Shown one piece after another: positions 34,707-42,570 of a stretch of DNA of 64,000 bases (position 1 is its first letter; each line of letters starts with the position of its first letter). The notes beneath the pieces are model-generated. The model ran no database searches, was not told the origin of the DNA, and saw only the letters and a program-made list of their open reading frames with translations. The DNA comes from Nocardia transvalensis NBRC 15921. GTDB taxonomy: Bacteria; Actinomycetota; Actinomycetes; Mycobacteriales; Mycobacteriaceae. Where the stretch lies: the NCBI RefSeq assembly GCF_000308875.1, contig NZ_BAGL01000127.1, positions 1 to 64,000 of the forward strand, in the 5' to 3' direction. The position numbers were made by a program, and so were the translations under genes.

Positions 34707-35636
34707 ATGCAGATCCGCCGTACCGAACACGTCGTCACGGCGCCGGCCTCGGCCGACACCGTCTACGACCTGATCGCCAACGCCGAACTGTGGCCGGCCA
34801 TCTTCACGCCGACCGTCCACGTCGAGATCATCTCCGCCGACGACGAACCCGAACAGCGCCTGAAGATCTGGGCATTCGCCGGCGGGCAGGTCCGGAGTTG
34901 GGTGTCGCACCGCACCCTGAACGAGCGGGAGCGCCGGGTCGGCTTCCGCCAGACCGAGCCCGCCGCGCCGGTCGCCTCGATGCGCGGCGAATGGGCGATC
35001 AGCCCGATCGACGAGACATCCTCGAAAGTCGTTTTCCAGCACTGGTTCTCGGCCGAGGGCGACAGCGCCGACATCCTCGGCAAGATCGAGGACGTCGTCA
35101 ACGAGAACTCCCTCGCCGAACTCGAATCGCTGCGGCTCGCCGCCGAACGCAGCCATCTCGTCGTGGGATTCGAGGACACGGTCCGCATCGACGCCGGGCC
35201 GGACCGGATCTACGAGTTCCTGGCCGAGGCCGGGAAATGGCCGGCGCTCATCCCGCACGTGGGCCGCGTCGAGCTGACCGAGGACGCGGGGGTACAGACG
35301 ATGGACATGGACACCGTCGACAGCGCGGGCGATTCCGCGGACAATGATGTCCACACCACGTCCTCGGTCCGAGTCCTGTTGCCGCCCAACAGGATCGTCT
35401 ACAAGCAGACCACGCTGCCGCCGTTCCTGACCGCGCACGTCGGCTCCTGGGACGTGCGCGCGGACGGCACCGCGGTCGCGCGCCATACGGTCGTGCTCAG
35501 GGAGGAGTCCATCCTTCCGATGCTCGGTCCCGAGGCCACCGTCGAGCAGGCCGCCGGACTCGTGCGCCAGTCGATCGGCGGGAACAGCCGGGCGACGCTC
35601 CAGCGGGCCCGCGCGGTGATCGGGGCCGGCCGATGA
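34707..35636 (+). CDS. Didomain aromatase/cyclase (ActVII-like)
   Basis: 309 residues comprising two START/SRPBCC domains (about 1-150 and 155-309), each beginning with a beta strand-helix pattern (TEHVVTAPASADTVYDLI; FEDTVRIDAGPDRIYEFL). Didomain ARO/CYCs work on C9-reduced chains and aromatise the first ring, which fits the ActIII-like reductase just upstream. Stop overlaps the next start as ATGA. Confidence 0.92.
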   Translation: MQIRRTEHVVTAPASADTVYDLIANAELWPAIFTPTVHVEIISADDEPEQRLKIWAFAGGQVRSWVSHRTLNERERRVGFRQTEPAAPVASMRGEWAISPIDETSSKVVFQHWFSAEGDSADILGKIEDVVNENSLAELESLRLAAERSHLVVGFEDTVRIDAGPDRIYEFLAEAGKWPALIPHVGRVELTEDAGVQTMDMDTVDSAGDSADNDVHTTSSVRVLLPPNRIVYKQTTLPPFLTAHVGSWDVRADGTAVARHTVVLREESILPMLGPEATVEQAAGLVRQSIGGNSRATLQRARAVIGAGR

Positions 35637-36415
35637 CGGGTCTGCTCGCGGGGAAGAACCTCCTCGTCACCGGGGTGCTCACGGAGTCGTCCATCGCCTA
35701 CGGCGTCGCGAAGCACGCGCAGAAGGAGGGGGCGACGGTGCTGCTGTCCTCCTACGGCCGCGCCACGCGCATCACCCGCATCGTCGCGGAGTCGCTCCCC
35801 CACCCCGCCCCGGTGATCGAGCTGGATGTGACGAACGAGGCCGATCTCGCCGCCGTGCCCGACCGGGTTCGCGAGCACTGCCCGCACCTGGACGGCGTCC
35901 TGCACGCGGTGGCGTTCGCACCGCCGAGCGCCCTCGGCGGCGGATTCCTCGACACGCCCTGGGCGGACGCGGCGACGACCCTGCACGTCTCCGCCTACTC
36001 GCTGAAGGCGCTCGTGACGGCCTGCCTGCCGGTCCTGCGGTCACCCGCCGCCGTGGTCGGGCTGGATTTCGACGCCTCGATCGCGTGGCCGGGATACGAC
36101 TGGATGGGCGTGGCGAAGGCGGCGCTCGAATCGACCTCCCGCTACCTGTGCCGCGATCTGGGACCGCGCGGTATCCGGGTCAACCTGGTGGCCGCGGGAC
36201 CGCTGCGCACCAAGGCGGCGACGAGCATTCCCACCTTCACCGAATTCGACAGCGCGTGGGACGGCGGGGCTCCGCTCGGCTGGGACGTCGGCGATACGGA
36301 CCCCGCCGCCCGCGCGTGCGTCGCACTGCTGTCGGACTGGTTTCCGAGCACCAGCGGCGAGATCGTGCACGTCGACGGCGGATTTCACGTGACCGGAGGC
36401 GTCGCGCGGTCCTGA
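35633..36415 (+). CDS. InhA/FabI-like enoyl-ACP reductase
   Basis: 260 residues. The FabI start pattern LLVTGVLTESSIAYGVA, Tyr155-x6-Lys162 in GYDWMGVAK, and VNLVAAGPLRT all follow mycobacterial InhA. NADH-dependent reduction of enoyl-ACP is expected. At the position of InhA Ser94 this protein has Ala92 (LHAVAF), by visual alignment. An enoyl reductase is foreign to the aromatisation steps, so it probably completes the reductive cycle that makes the starter unit. The end overlaps the convergent TetR gene by 31 bp. Confidence 0.88.
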   Translation: MTGLLAGKNLLVTGVLTESSIAYGVAKHAQKEGATVLLSSYGRATRITRIVAESLPHPAPVIELDVTNEADLAAVPDRVREHCPHLDGVLHAVAFAPPSALGGGFLDTPWADAATTLHVSAYSLKALVTACLPVLRSPAAVVGLDFDASIAWPGYDWMGVAKAALESTSRYLCRDLGPRGIRVNLVAAGPLRTKAATSIPTFTEFDSAWDGGAPLGWDVGDTDPAARACVALLSDWFPSTSGEIVHVDGGFHVTGGVARS

Positions 36416-37041
36416 GACCGCGCCCCCTCCGGACGCTGCGAGACGAACCGGACGAAGGTGTCCAGGACGGCGGCGCGGTCGGGCGCGCCGCGGCTGTGCC
36501 CCATCACGGGGGCTTGACCGACGCGCAGCACGCAGGTGCCGATCAACATGAAGGCGGCGGGTTCGACATCGAAGTCGGACCGGATGTCGCCGCGCGCCTG
36601 CAACAGGCGCAGGAAGTCCCCGATGACGCGCACGCCGTGGTGCGGTCCGAGGTCGTGCTCGGCGATGTACTCCTGGAGTTCGTCGCCGAGTTCCTTGTCC
36701 GCCTGCGCGGCGAAGAGCACGACCAGCGCCTGATCCAGAAACCGCTCGACGGCGGACAGCAGCATCTCGAGCGTCGCACGCAGATCACCCGCGCCCGCGC
36801 CCTCGCGCCGGAACTCCGCCAGCGGGGCCAGCGCGTCGGAGAATACGGCCTTGAGCAGGCCGGCGCGGTCCTTGAAGTGGTAGAAGATGCTGCCCTCGGA
36901 CACGCCGGCGCGTTCGGCGATCCCCTTGGTGGTCATCTTGGCCACGCCTTTTTCCTGGATCAATCCGAACGTCGCCGCGAGGATCTGCTCGCGTCCGCCC
37001 GACGGTGGGCGGCCCCGGCGGGGCGCGGGTGGGTTGGACAT
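36385..37041 (-). CDS. TetR-family regulator of the adjacent exporter
   Basis: 218 residues. N-terminal helix-turn-helix: GIAERAGVSEGSIFYHFKDRAGLL (about residues 42-64), with a basic arm before it and a ligand-binding domain after it. Divergent from the MFS exporter, with two inverted repeats in the 93-bp gap. Likely derepresses export when the polyketide or an intermediate binds. Confidence 0.9.
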   Translation of the reverse strand: MSNPPAPRRGRPPSGGREQILAATFGLIQEKGVAKMTTKGIAERAGVSEGSIFYHFKDRAGLLKAVFSDALAPLAEFRREGAGAGDLRATLEMLLSAVERFLDQALVVLFAAQADKELGDELQEYIAEHDLGPHHGVRVIGDFLRLLQARGDIRSDFDVEPAAFMLIGTCVLRVGQAPVMGHSRGAPDRAAVLDTFVRFVSQRPEGARSQDRATPPVT

Positions 37042-37077
37042 CGTGTCGATCGTATCTCCCGGCGCGAGAACATTTTT

Positions 37078-37119
37078 TGAGTGTCGACTCAGTATCGCCT
37101 ATTCTGAGCACGCGCTCAG
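37078..37119. promoter_or_regulatory. Paired TetR-type operators
   Basis: TGAGT-N4-ACTCA (37078-37091) and CTGAGC-ACGC-GCTCAG (37104-37119) share a TGAG/CTCA core. The second overlaps the run up to the exporter ribosome site (AGGAG at 37124). Confidence 0.65.
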
Positions 37120-37134
37120 GAATAGGAGTTAGTC

Positions 37135-38703
37135 ATGGCTGTGCACACCGACGAGACCGGCTCGACACGCAAGTGGTGGACGCTAGGCGCGGTCTGCACC
37201 GGCGTCTTCATGCTGTTACTCGACATCACGATCGTGAACGTCGCGCTTCCGGACATCCGGCAGCAGTTCGACGCGACGCTGTCCGATCTGCAATGGGTGA
37301 TCGACGCCTACGCGCTGACCCTGGCGGCCCTGCTGCTGACCGCGGGAACGGTCGCGGACCGGGTGGGCCGCCGCGCGGTGTTCGCGACCGGGCTGGTGAT
37401 CTTCATCCTCTCGTCGCTGTGGTGTGGTTTCGCCGGCGACATCCTGATGCTGTCGCTGGCGCGAGCGTTGCAGGGCGTCGGCGGGGCCATCATGTTCGCG
37501 ACCTCGCTGGCGCTGCTCGCGCAGGCCTTCGCGCCCCGCGAACGCGGTATCGCCTTCGGCGTATTCGGTGCGATCACGGGCGTGTCGGTCGCGGTCGGCC
37601 CGGTGCTGGGCGGCGCCCTGACCAGTGGACTGTCGTGGCGGTGGATCTTCTTCGTCAACCTGCCGATCGGCGTCATCGCGCTGGCCGCGACGCTGTTGCG
37701 GGTCGACGAATCGCGCGACCCGCAGCAGCACCGGATCGACTGGGCCGGCTGCGTCACCTTCAGCGCCGCGCTGGCCTGCCTGGTATTCGGGCTCATCCGC
37801 AGCCACGACGACGGCTGGAGTTCGGCCACCGTGATCGGGTCGCTGGTCGCCGCGGCGGTCCTGCTGATCGCCTTCCTGGTCGTCGAAAACGTCTCGCCCG
37901 CACCGATGTTCGACCTGAGCCTGCTGCGCGTGCCCACCTTCGACGGCGGACTCGTCGCCGCGTGGGGCATCTCCGCGTCGATCTTCTCGATGCTCACCTT
38001 CCTGGTGATCTACCTACAGGGCATCATGGGCTACTCCGCGCTCGAGGTCGGCGTGCGCTTCCTGCCCTTCACGCTGGCGATCTTCGTGACCGCGGGGATC
38101 GCCGGGCGGCTCAGCGACCGCGTGCCGGTGCGATGGCTGATCGGCCCGGGCTTCGTGCTGGTCGCGGCGGGGCTGTTCCTCATGCGCGGCAGCGACCCGG
38201 CCGGAACCTGGACGCATTTCCTCCCCGGCTTCCTCGTCGCGGGCATCGGCACCGGACTCATCAACGTCCCGCTCGCCTCGACCGCGGTCGGCGTCGTCGA
38301 ACCGCGGCGCGCGGGCATGGCGTCGGGCATCAATTCCACGCTGCGGCAGGTCGGCATCGCGACGGGCGTGGCGGCGCTGGGCAGCATCCTGGCGAGCCGG
38401 GTGCAGGACAACGTGATCGACGCGCTGGCCTCGGGACCGCTCGCGGGCCAGGCCGAACGCTTCGCCGCGGCGGTGAGCAGCGGGCAGACCGCCGGCGCCC
38501 TCCAGCAGCTGCCGCCGCAGTCGCGCGGAGTCGCCGCCGGCGCGGCGGCGCACGGCTTCGCCTCGGCCCTGGATTCGATCCTGCTCCTCGCCTCGGGCAC
38601 GGCGCTCGTCGTGGCGGTGGCCTCGTTCGCCCTCATCCGCAGCCGGGACTTCGTCGAGGAGGTGGAGGAGGAGCCGGAGGTGAGCCACTATCAAACGTCG
38701 TGA
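37135..38703 (+). CDS. MFS drug exporter, DHA2 (EmrB/QacA) family
   Basis: 522 residues with 14 predicted membrane segments. Motif DITIVNVALPDI in the first helix, GRLSDR-type loop 2/3 motif (GTVADRVGRRAVF), and motif C GPVLGGAL in helix 5 mark a DHA2 proton antiporter. It likely exports the cluster product and gives self-resistance. TetR-controlled; adjacent to the end of the PKS operon. Confidence 0.92.
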   Translation: MAVHTDETGSTRKWWTLGAVCTGVFMLLLDITIVNVALPDIRQQFDATLSDLQWVIDAYALTLAALLLTAGTVADRVGRRAVFATGLVIFILSSLWCGFAGDILMLSLARALQGVGGAIMFATSLALLAQAFAPRERGIAFGVFGAITGVSVAVGPVLGGALTSGLSWRWIFFVNLPIGVIALAATLLRVDESRDPQQHRIDWAGCVTFSAALACLVFGLIRSHDDGWSSATVIGSLVAAAVLLIAFLVVENVSPAPMFDLSLLRVPTFDGGLVAAWGISASIFSMLTFLVIYLQGIMGYSALEVGVRFLPFTLAIFVTAGIAGRLSDRVPVRWLIGPGFVLVAAGLFLMRGSDPAGTWTHFLPGFLVAGIGTGLINVPLASTAVGVVEPRRAGMASGINSTLRQVGIATGVAALGSILASRVQDNVIDALASGPLAGQAERFAAAVSSGQTAGALQQLPPQSRGVAAGAAAHGFASALDSILLLASGTALVVAVASFALIRSRDFVEEVEEEPEVSHYQTS

Positions 38704-38713
38704 CCTCCCTCGC

Positions 38714-39535
38714 CTACCGCGTCACCTGATCCGTCGCGGTCTTGCCCGGCATCCGAGTTCTCCTGTAGCCGTAGGTGATTCCTGTGACGAGAATGCCGAG
38801 CAGGACCGCGGACGTCCCCCAGGTGCCGAACCCCAGCCCGCCCTTGTCGTGGGGTTTGGACAGCAGATCGCCGACCGTGGCGCCCAGCGGCCGGGTCAGG
38901 ACGAAGGCGATCCAGAACAGCAGCACCCCGGAGATGCTCGTGAGGTAGTGGGCCGCCAGCACGACGGCCATCACGGCGGCGATCAGCGCCGCGCTCCCCC
39001 AGTACCCGAGCCCGGAACTGTCGGACAGGTAGTCGCCCAGCGAGGTTCCCAGCGTGTTCGACAGCAGGATCGCCGTCCAATACAGCGTCTCCGCACGGAG
39101 ATTCGTGATACCGGCGACATCGAGGGTCTGGCCGCTGAACCTCCAGATCACGAAGACCGCGGCCAGACCGGTGATCAGGATGGCGGCGCCGATCCCGTAG
39201 CCGAGGCCGCCCTCGGTGGAGGTGTCCGAGCCCGGCCCGCGGTTGAGCAGATCGGAGATCGTGGTGCCGGCGGTGCTGGTCGCGGCGATGACAGTCCAAT
39301 AGAGGGCCGGGCGGAACGCGCGCGCCCGCAGCTGCGCGCCCAGGCTCACCACGAATACGGTCAGGAACAGCACGGACGCCGCCGCATAACCGAGACGCAA
39401 GGTCTGGGCGAGCAGGTCGCCGCCGGCCTCGCCGAGCGTGGTCGCGCCGATCTTCAACACCCAGAACAGGGCGGTGACCTGCGGCAGCTTGTAGTCCTTG
39501 TAGCCGGGGGGACGCGCTGTCGTCGTCATGCGCAC
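38714..39535 (-). CDS. COG4705-type repeat membrane protein
   Basis: 273 residues from the GTG at 39535, which has AAAGG 6 bases upstream; ATG 39529 is the alternative. About eight membrane segments arranged as four internal repeats, each containing a small-residue/Asp motif: TTLGEAGGDLL, TAGTTISDLL, TLGTSLGDYL and LGATVGDLL. Function is not established for the family. It is divergent from the response regulator gene and may be its target. Confidence 0.75.
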   Translation of the reverse strand: MRMTTTARPPGYKDYKLPQVTALFWVLKIGATTLGEAGGDLLAQTLRLGYAAASVLFLTVFVVSLGAQLRARAFRPALYWTVIAATSTAGTTISDLLNRGPGSDTSTEGGLGYGIGAAILITGLAAVFVIWRFSGQTLDVAGITNLRAETLYWTAILLSNTLGTSLGDYLSDSSGLGYWGSAALIAAVMAVVLAAHYLTSISGVLLFWIAFVLTRPLGATVGDLLSKPHDKGGLGFGTWGTSAVLLGILVTGITYGYRRTRMPGKTATDQVTR

Positions 39536-39703
39536 GGTCGCCTTTCTCGGGAGCGGATCCGCCAGGAGTGTGGCCGACGCTCGCTGAGAGCACGCTGAGA
39601 CCGGCCGCGTGCCAGGTCATGGCCGCGGGAGCGCGGCTCTGGGAGGATTCGGCGGTATCCGGTGTCCGTCCGTGACGCCGGCCGGCGAGGGAGGAGGCGT
39701 CCG

Positions 39704-40378
39704 GTGCCGCGGGTACTGGTGGTCGAGGACGAGCCGCGGCTGGCGGAGACCGTCCGGCGCGGGCTCGTATCCGAGGGTTTCGTGGTGCAGTTGGCCGCGA
39801 CCGGCCCGGACGGATTGTGGCTGGCGGTCGAGGAGTCCTTCGACGTGATCGTGCTCGACATCATGCTGCCGGGCCTCAGCGGCTACGAGGTGCTGCGGCG
39901 GATCCGGGCCCGGGACGTGCGGACTCCGGTGCTGATGCTGACGGCGAAGGACGGCGATCACGAGGAGGCGGACGCCCTCGATCTGGGCGCGGACGACTAT
40001 CTGACGAAACCGTTCTCGTTCGTCGTCCTGTTCGCCCGGCTGCGGGCGCTGCTCCGCCGGCGGGCGCCGCAGCAGCGGACCGTGCTGACCGTCGGTGACC
40101 TGGCCCTCGACCCCGTCGGCCGGTCCGTGCGGCGCGGCGAGGCCGACATCGAACTGACGCCACGGGAATTCGGGCTGCTGGAATTCCTGATGCGCCGCCG
40201 CGGCGCCGTCGTCACGAAAACCGAGATCCTGCGCAATGTCTGGGACGCGCACTACGACGGTCCGGAGAACGTCGTCGAGGTGTACGTCGGATACCTGCGG
40301 AAGAAGATCGACACCCCGTTCGGCTGTTCGACCATCAAGACCCATCGCGGCGTGGGCTACCAGCTGCCGGAGGACTGA
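39704..40378 (+). CDS. OmpR/PhoB-type response regulator
   Basis: 224 residues from the GTG at 39704, which has GGGAGGAGG 7 bases upstream. Receiver domain with the acidic pair (VVEDEP), phosphoacceptor Asp in DVIVLDIMLPG, and Lys in LTKPFS. C-terminal winged helix ends with VYVGYLRKKID and THRGVGYQL. Its 3' end overlaps the histidine kinase gene tail to tail by 22 bp. Confidence 0.93.
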   Translation: MPRVLVVEDEPRLAETVRRGLVSEGFVVQLAATGPDGLWLAVEESFDVIVLDIMLPGLSGYEVLRRIRARDVRTPVLMLTAKDGDHEEADALDLGADDYLTKPFSFVVLFARLRALLRRRAPQQRTVLTVGDLALDPVGRSVRRGEADIELTPREFGLLEFLMRRRGAVVTKTEILRNVWDAHYDGPENVVEVYVGYLRKKIDTPFGCSTIKTHRGVGYQLPED

Positions 40379-41721
40379 CCGTCCGGCAGCGGCAGGGCGA
40401 CGGTGACCCGCGCGCCGCCGTGCGGGGAATCCTCGATGGTGACCGTACCGTGGTGGGCGGCAACGATTTCCGCGACGATCGCCAGCCCGAGTCCCGTGCC
40501 GCCGGTGCCGCGGGAGCGGTCGTCCTGCAGGCGCACGAACCGCTCGAAGACCCGATCGCGGTGCGCGGCAGGGATTCCGGGGCCGTCGTCGTCGACGATC
40601 AGCAGCGCTCGGCCGGCCGCGCGGGTGGTCGTCACCGCGACCGTCGAGCGCGCGTGGGTGGCGGCGTTGTCGGCGAGATTGCGGGCGACCCGCGTGAGCG
40701 AAGGCAGGTCACCGAGGATGCGGACCGGCTGAAGGTCGGCGGTCACGGTCACGGTGTCCCGCCCGCGCAGTGCCGATACCGCGGTCGCGGCGACGTCGTC
40801 GAGGTCGACGTCGGTGCGGCGCACGGTCAGTCCGTGTTCGTCGGCGGCGGCCAGGGTCAGCAGATCGTCGATGAGGTATCGCATGCGCTCGGCCTCGGGG
40901 ACCAGTGTGGTGGCGACCAGGTCGCGGTCGAAGGCGCCGGGGTGGTCGCGGGCCAGTTCCAGGCCGCCCAGCAGTGTGGACAGCGGGCTGCGCAGTTCGT
41001 GGGAGGCGTCGGACAGGAAGCGGCGCTGCGCGATATGGCCCGCCTCGACGCGGTCGAGCATGTCGTTCATGGTGACCGCGAGCCGGGCGATCTCGTCGCG
41101 CGCCGGGGGCACCGGCACCCGGTCGGACAACCGCGTGGCCTCGATCCCGGCGACCCGGGCCCGGATCGCCTCCACCGACCTCAGCGAGCGGCCGACCAAA
41201 CCGTAGGTCGCCGCCGCGGCGGCGACGATCACCACCGGACCGCCCACGGCCAGCCCTGCCGCCACCTTCTCGAGCGTGTCCTCGACCGGCTCGATATCCG
41301 TCACGACCACCACCGTGACCCGCCCGGCCGGGCTGTCGGCGGGGCGCGCGGACACCCGCAGATCGTGACCGATCGGGCGGCCCGTCACCGTGCCCGGGTC
41401 GAGGGGTACGCCGGCGGGCGCGTCGGCCGACGCGCGCACCACCGCGCCCCCGGCGTCGGCGATCTGGACGGCTTCGACATATCCGCCGGGAGCCAGCAGC
41501 GCCGGGTTCAGATCGGCCGGCGCCGTGGTGCGCAGTTGGGTCACCAGGTCGTCGAGCCGGGCGTCCGCGGCCGCGTCGATGGTGTTCGTCAGCGACCGGT
41601 GCAGCAGCCACAGCATGACCGCGGCGCCGAAGCCAAGCACCAGGGCGACGACCCCGGCCGCGGCCAGCGCGGATCGTACGCGCAGGCCCCACCGCGACGG
41701 TGTCCACAGCAGTGTCACCAC
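40357..41721 (-). CDS. Sensor histidine kinase
   Basis: 454 residues from the GTG at 41721, placed 6 bases after GGGAG. Two membrane segments (about residues 15-35 and 150-172) flank a periplasmic sensor domain of about 110 residues. HAMP follows, then the H box SDASHELRSPLSTL, N box NLADNAATHA, and G boxes DDDGPGIP and GTGLGLAI. Partner of the convergent response regulator. The signal is unknown. Confidence 0.92.
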   Translation of the reverse strand: MVTLLWTPSRWGLRVRSALAAAGVVALVLGFGAAVMLWLLHRSLTNTIDAAADARLDDLVTQLRTTAPADLNPALLAPGGYVEAVQIADAGGAVVRASADAPAGVPLDPGTVTGRPIGHDLRVSARPADSPAGRVTVVVVTDIEPVEDTLEKVAAGLAVGGPVVIVAAAAATYGLVGRSLRSVEAIRARVAGIEATRLSDRVPVPPARDEIARLAVTMNDMLDRVEAGHIAQRRFLSDASHELRSPLSTLLGGLELARDHPGAFDRDLVATTLVPEAERMRYLIDDLLTLAAADEHGLTVRRTDVDLDDVAATAVSALRGRDTVTVTADLQPVRILGDLPSLTRVARNLADNAATHARSTVAVTTTRAAGRALLIVDDDGPGIPAAHRDRVFERFVRLQDDRSRGTGGTGLGLAIVAEIVAAHHGTVTIEDSPHGGARVTVALPLPDGQSSGSW

Positions 41722-41830
41722 GCCGGCTCCCTTCGGTTCGCCCCGCTGTGCGTCCATCATCGGCCACCGCGAGCGATCGGCCGGTGCCGGTCTCAGCGTC
41801 TTCTCAGCGGCGTCCTGCCACTGTGGCACG

Positions 41831-42559
41831 GTGACCAGCGATTCCACAGCAACGAGCCGGACCGTGCCGACCGTCCGGACGACTCCGATGGTGACCGCCG
41901 CCGCACTCCTGGTCGCTGCGACCCGGCGGGCGCCGGTCCGGGCGGCGACGATGGCGGCGCTCGCCGTCTGCGCGGTAGTGATCACCCTCAGCGTGCTCGG
42001 CCACACGGGCGTGACCGTCGTCGACCGGCCGGTGCTGGAGTGGGTGATCGCGCACCGCAACGGGACTCTGACCGAGTTCGCCCTGGCCTTCTCGGATTTC
42101 GGCGGCACCGCGGCGATGGCCGCGCTGGCCGCCGTCGCCTGTGCGGCCCTCGCGGGACAGCGGAGATGGCGGTCGATGCTGGCGGTCGTGGCGGCGTCCG
42201 CCGGCGCCGCGGTCGTGGTGACGGTGATCAAGCAGCTGGTCGGCCGGAACCGGCCGCCGGTGGCCGACCGTCTCGTTACCGAAACCAATCAGGCCTACCC
42301 CTCCGGCCACAGCCTCGGCTGCCTGGTCGTCGTCGGAATCGTCGTGGTGGTGGCCGTGCACCTCCGCTCCCCCGCGGCCCGCCGGACGGTGTACACGATC
42401 GCCGCGTTCTTCGTTGCCGCAGTAGGAGTTTCCCGTCTCTACCTCGGCGTGCACTGGCCCACCGACGTCCTCGGCGGCTGGTCGCTGGGTGGTCTGTGGC
42501 TCGCGATCTGCCTGGCCCGGTCGCCGGCTACTCCTTCGCGAGCGGACCGAACTCGGTGA
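41831..42559 (+). CDS. PAP2 phosphatidic-acid-phosphatase-type membrane protein
   Basis: 242 residues from a GTG at 41831; ATG 41888 is a plausible shorter start and neither has a strong ribosome site. The three PAP2 motifs are present: K-x6-RP (KQLVGRNRPP), PSGH (AYPSGHS) and SR-x5-H-x3-D (SRLYLGVHWPTD). Six membrane segments. It hydrolyses lipid phosphates such as undecaprenyl diphosphate, which would suit recycling of the polyprenyl carrier used by the neighbouring glycosyltransferases. Confidence 0.88.
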   Translation: MTSDSTATSRTVPTVRTTPMVTAAALLVAATRRAPVRAATMAALAVCAVVITLSVLGHTGVTVVDRPVLEWVIAHRNGTLTEFALAFSDFGGTAAMAALAAVACAALAGQRRWRSMLAVVAASAGAAVVVTVIKQLVGRNRPPVADRLVTETNQAYPSGHSLGCLVVVGIVVVVAVHLRSPAARRTVYTIAAFFVAAVGVSRLYLGVHWPTDVLGGWSLGGLWLAICLARSPATPSRADRTR

Positions 42560-42570
42560 GGAGCCTCTCC

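Noticed and set aside
25060..36415. Highly reducing type II PKS making a polyene
   Set aside because: Such systems use dehydratases too, but the ActIII-like reductase, didomain aromatase/cyclase and TcmI-like cyclase point to an aromatic product. The reductive set is better explained by starter synthesis.
41831..41887. N-terminal 19 residues of the PAP2 protein
   Set aside because: Not rejected outright: the ATG at 41888 may be the true start, but neither start has a good ribosome site, so the longer form is listed with this warning.
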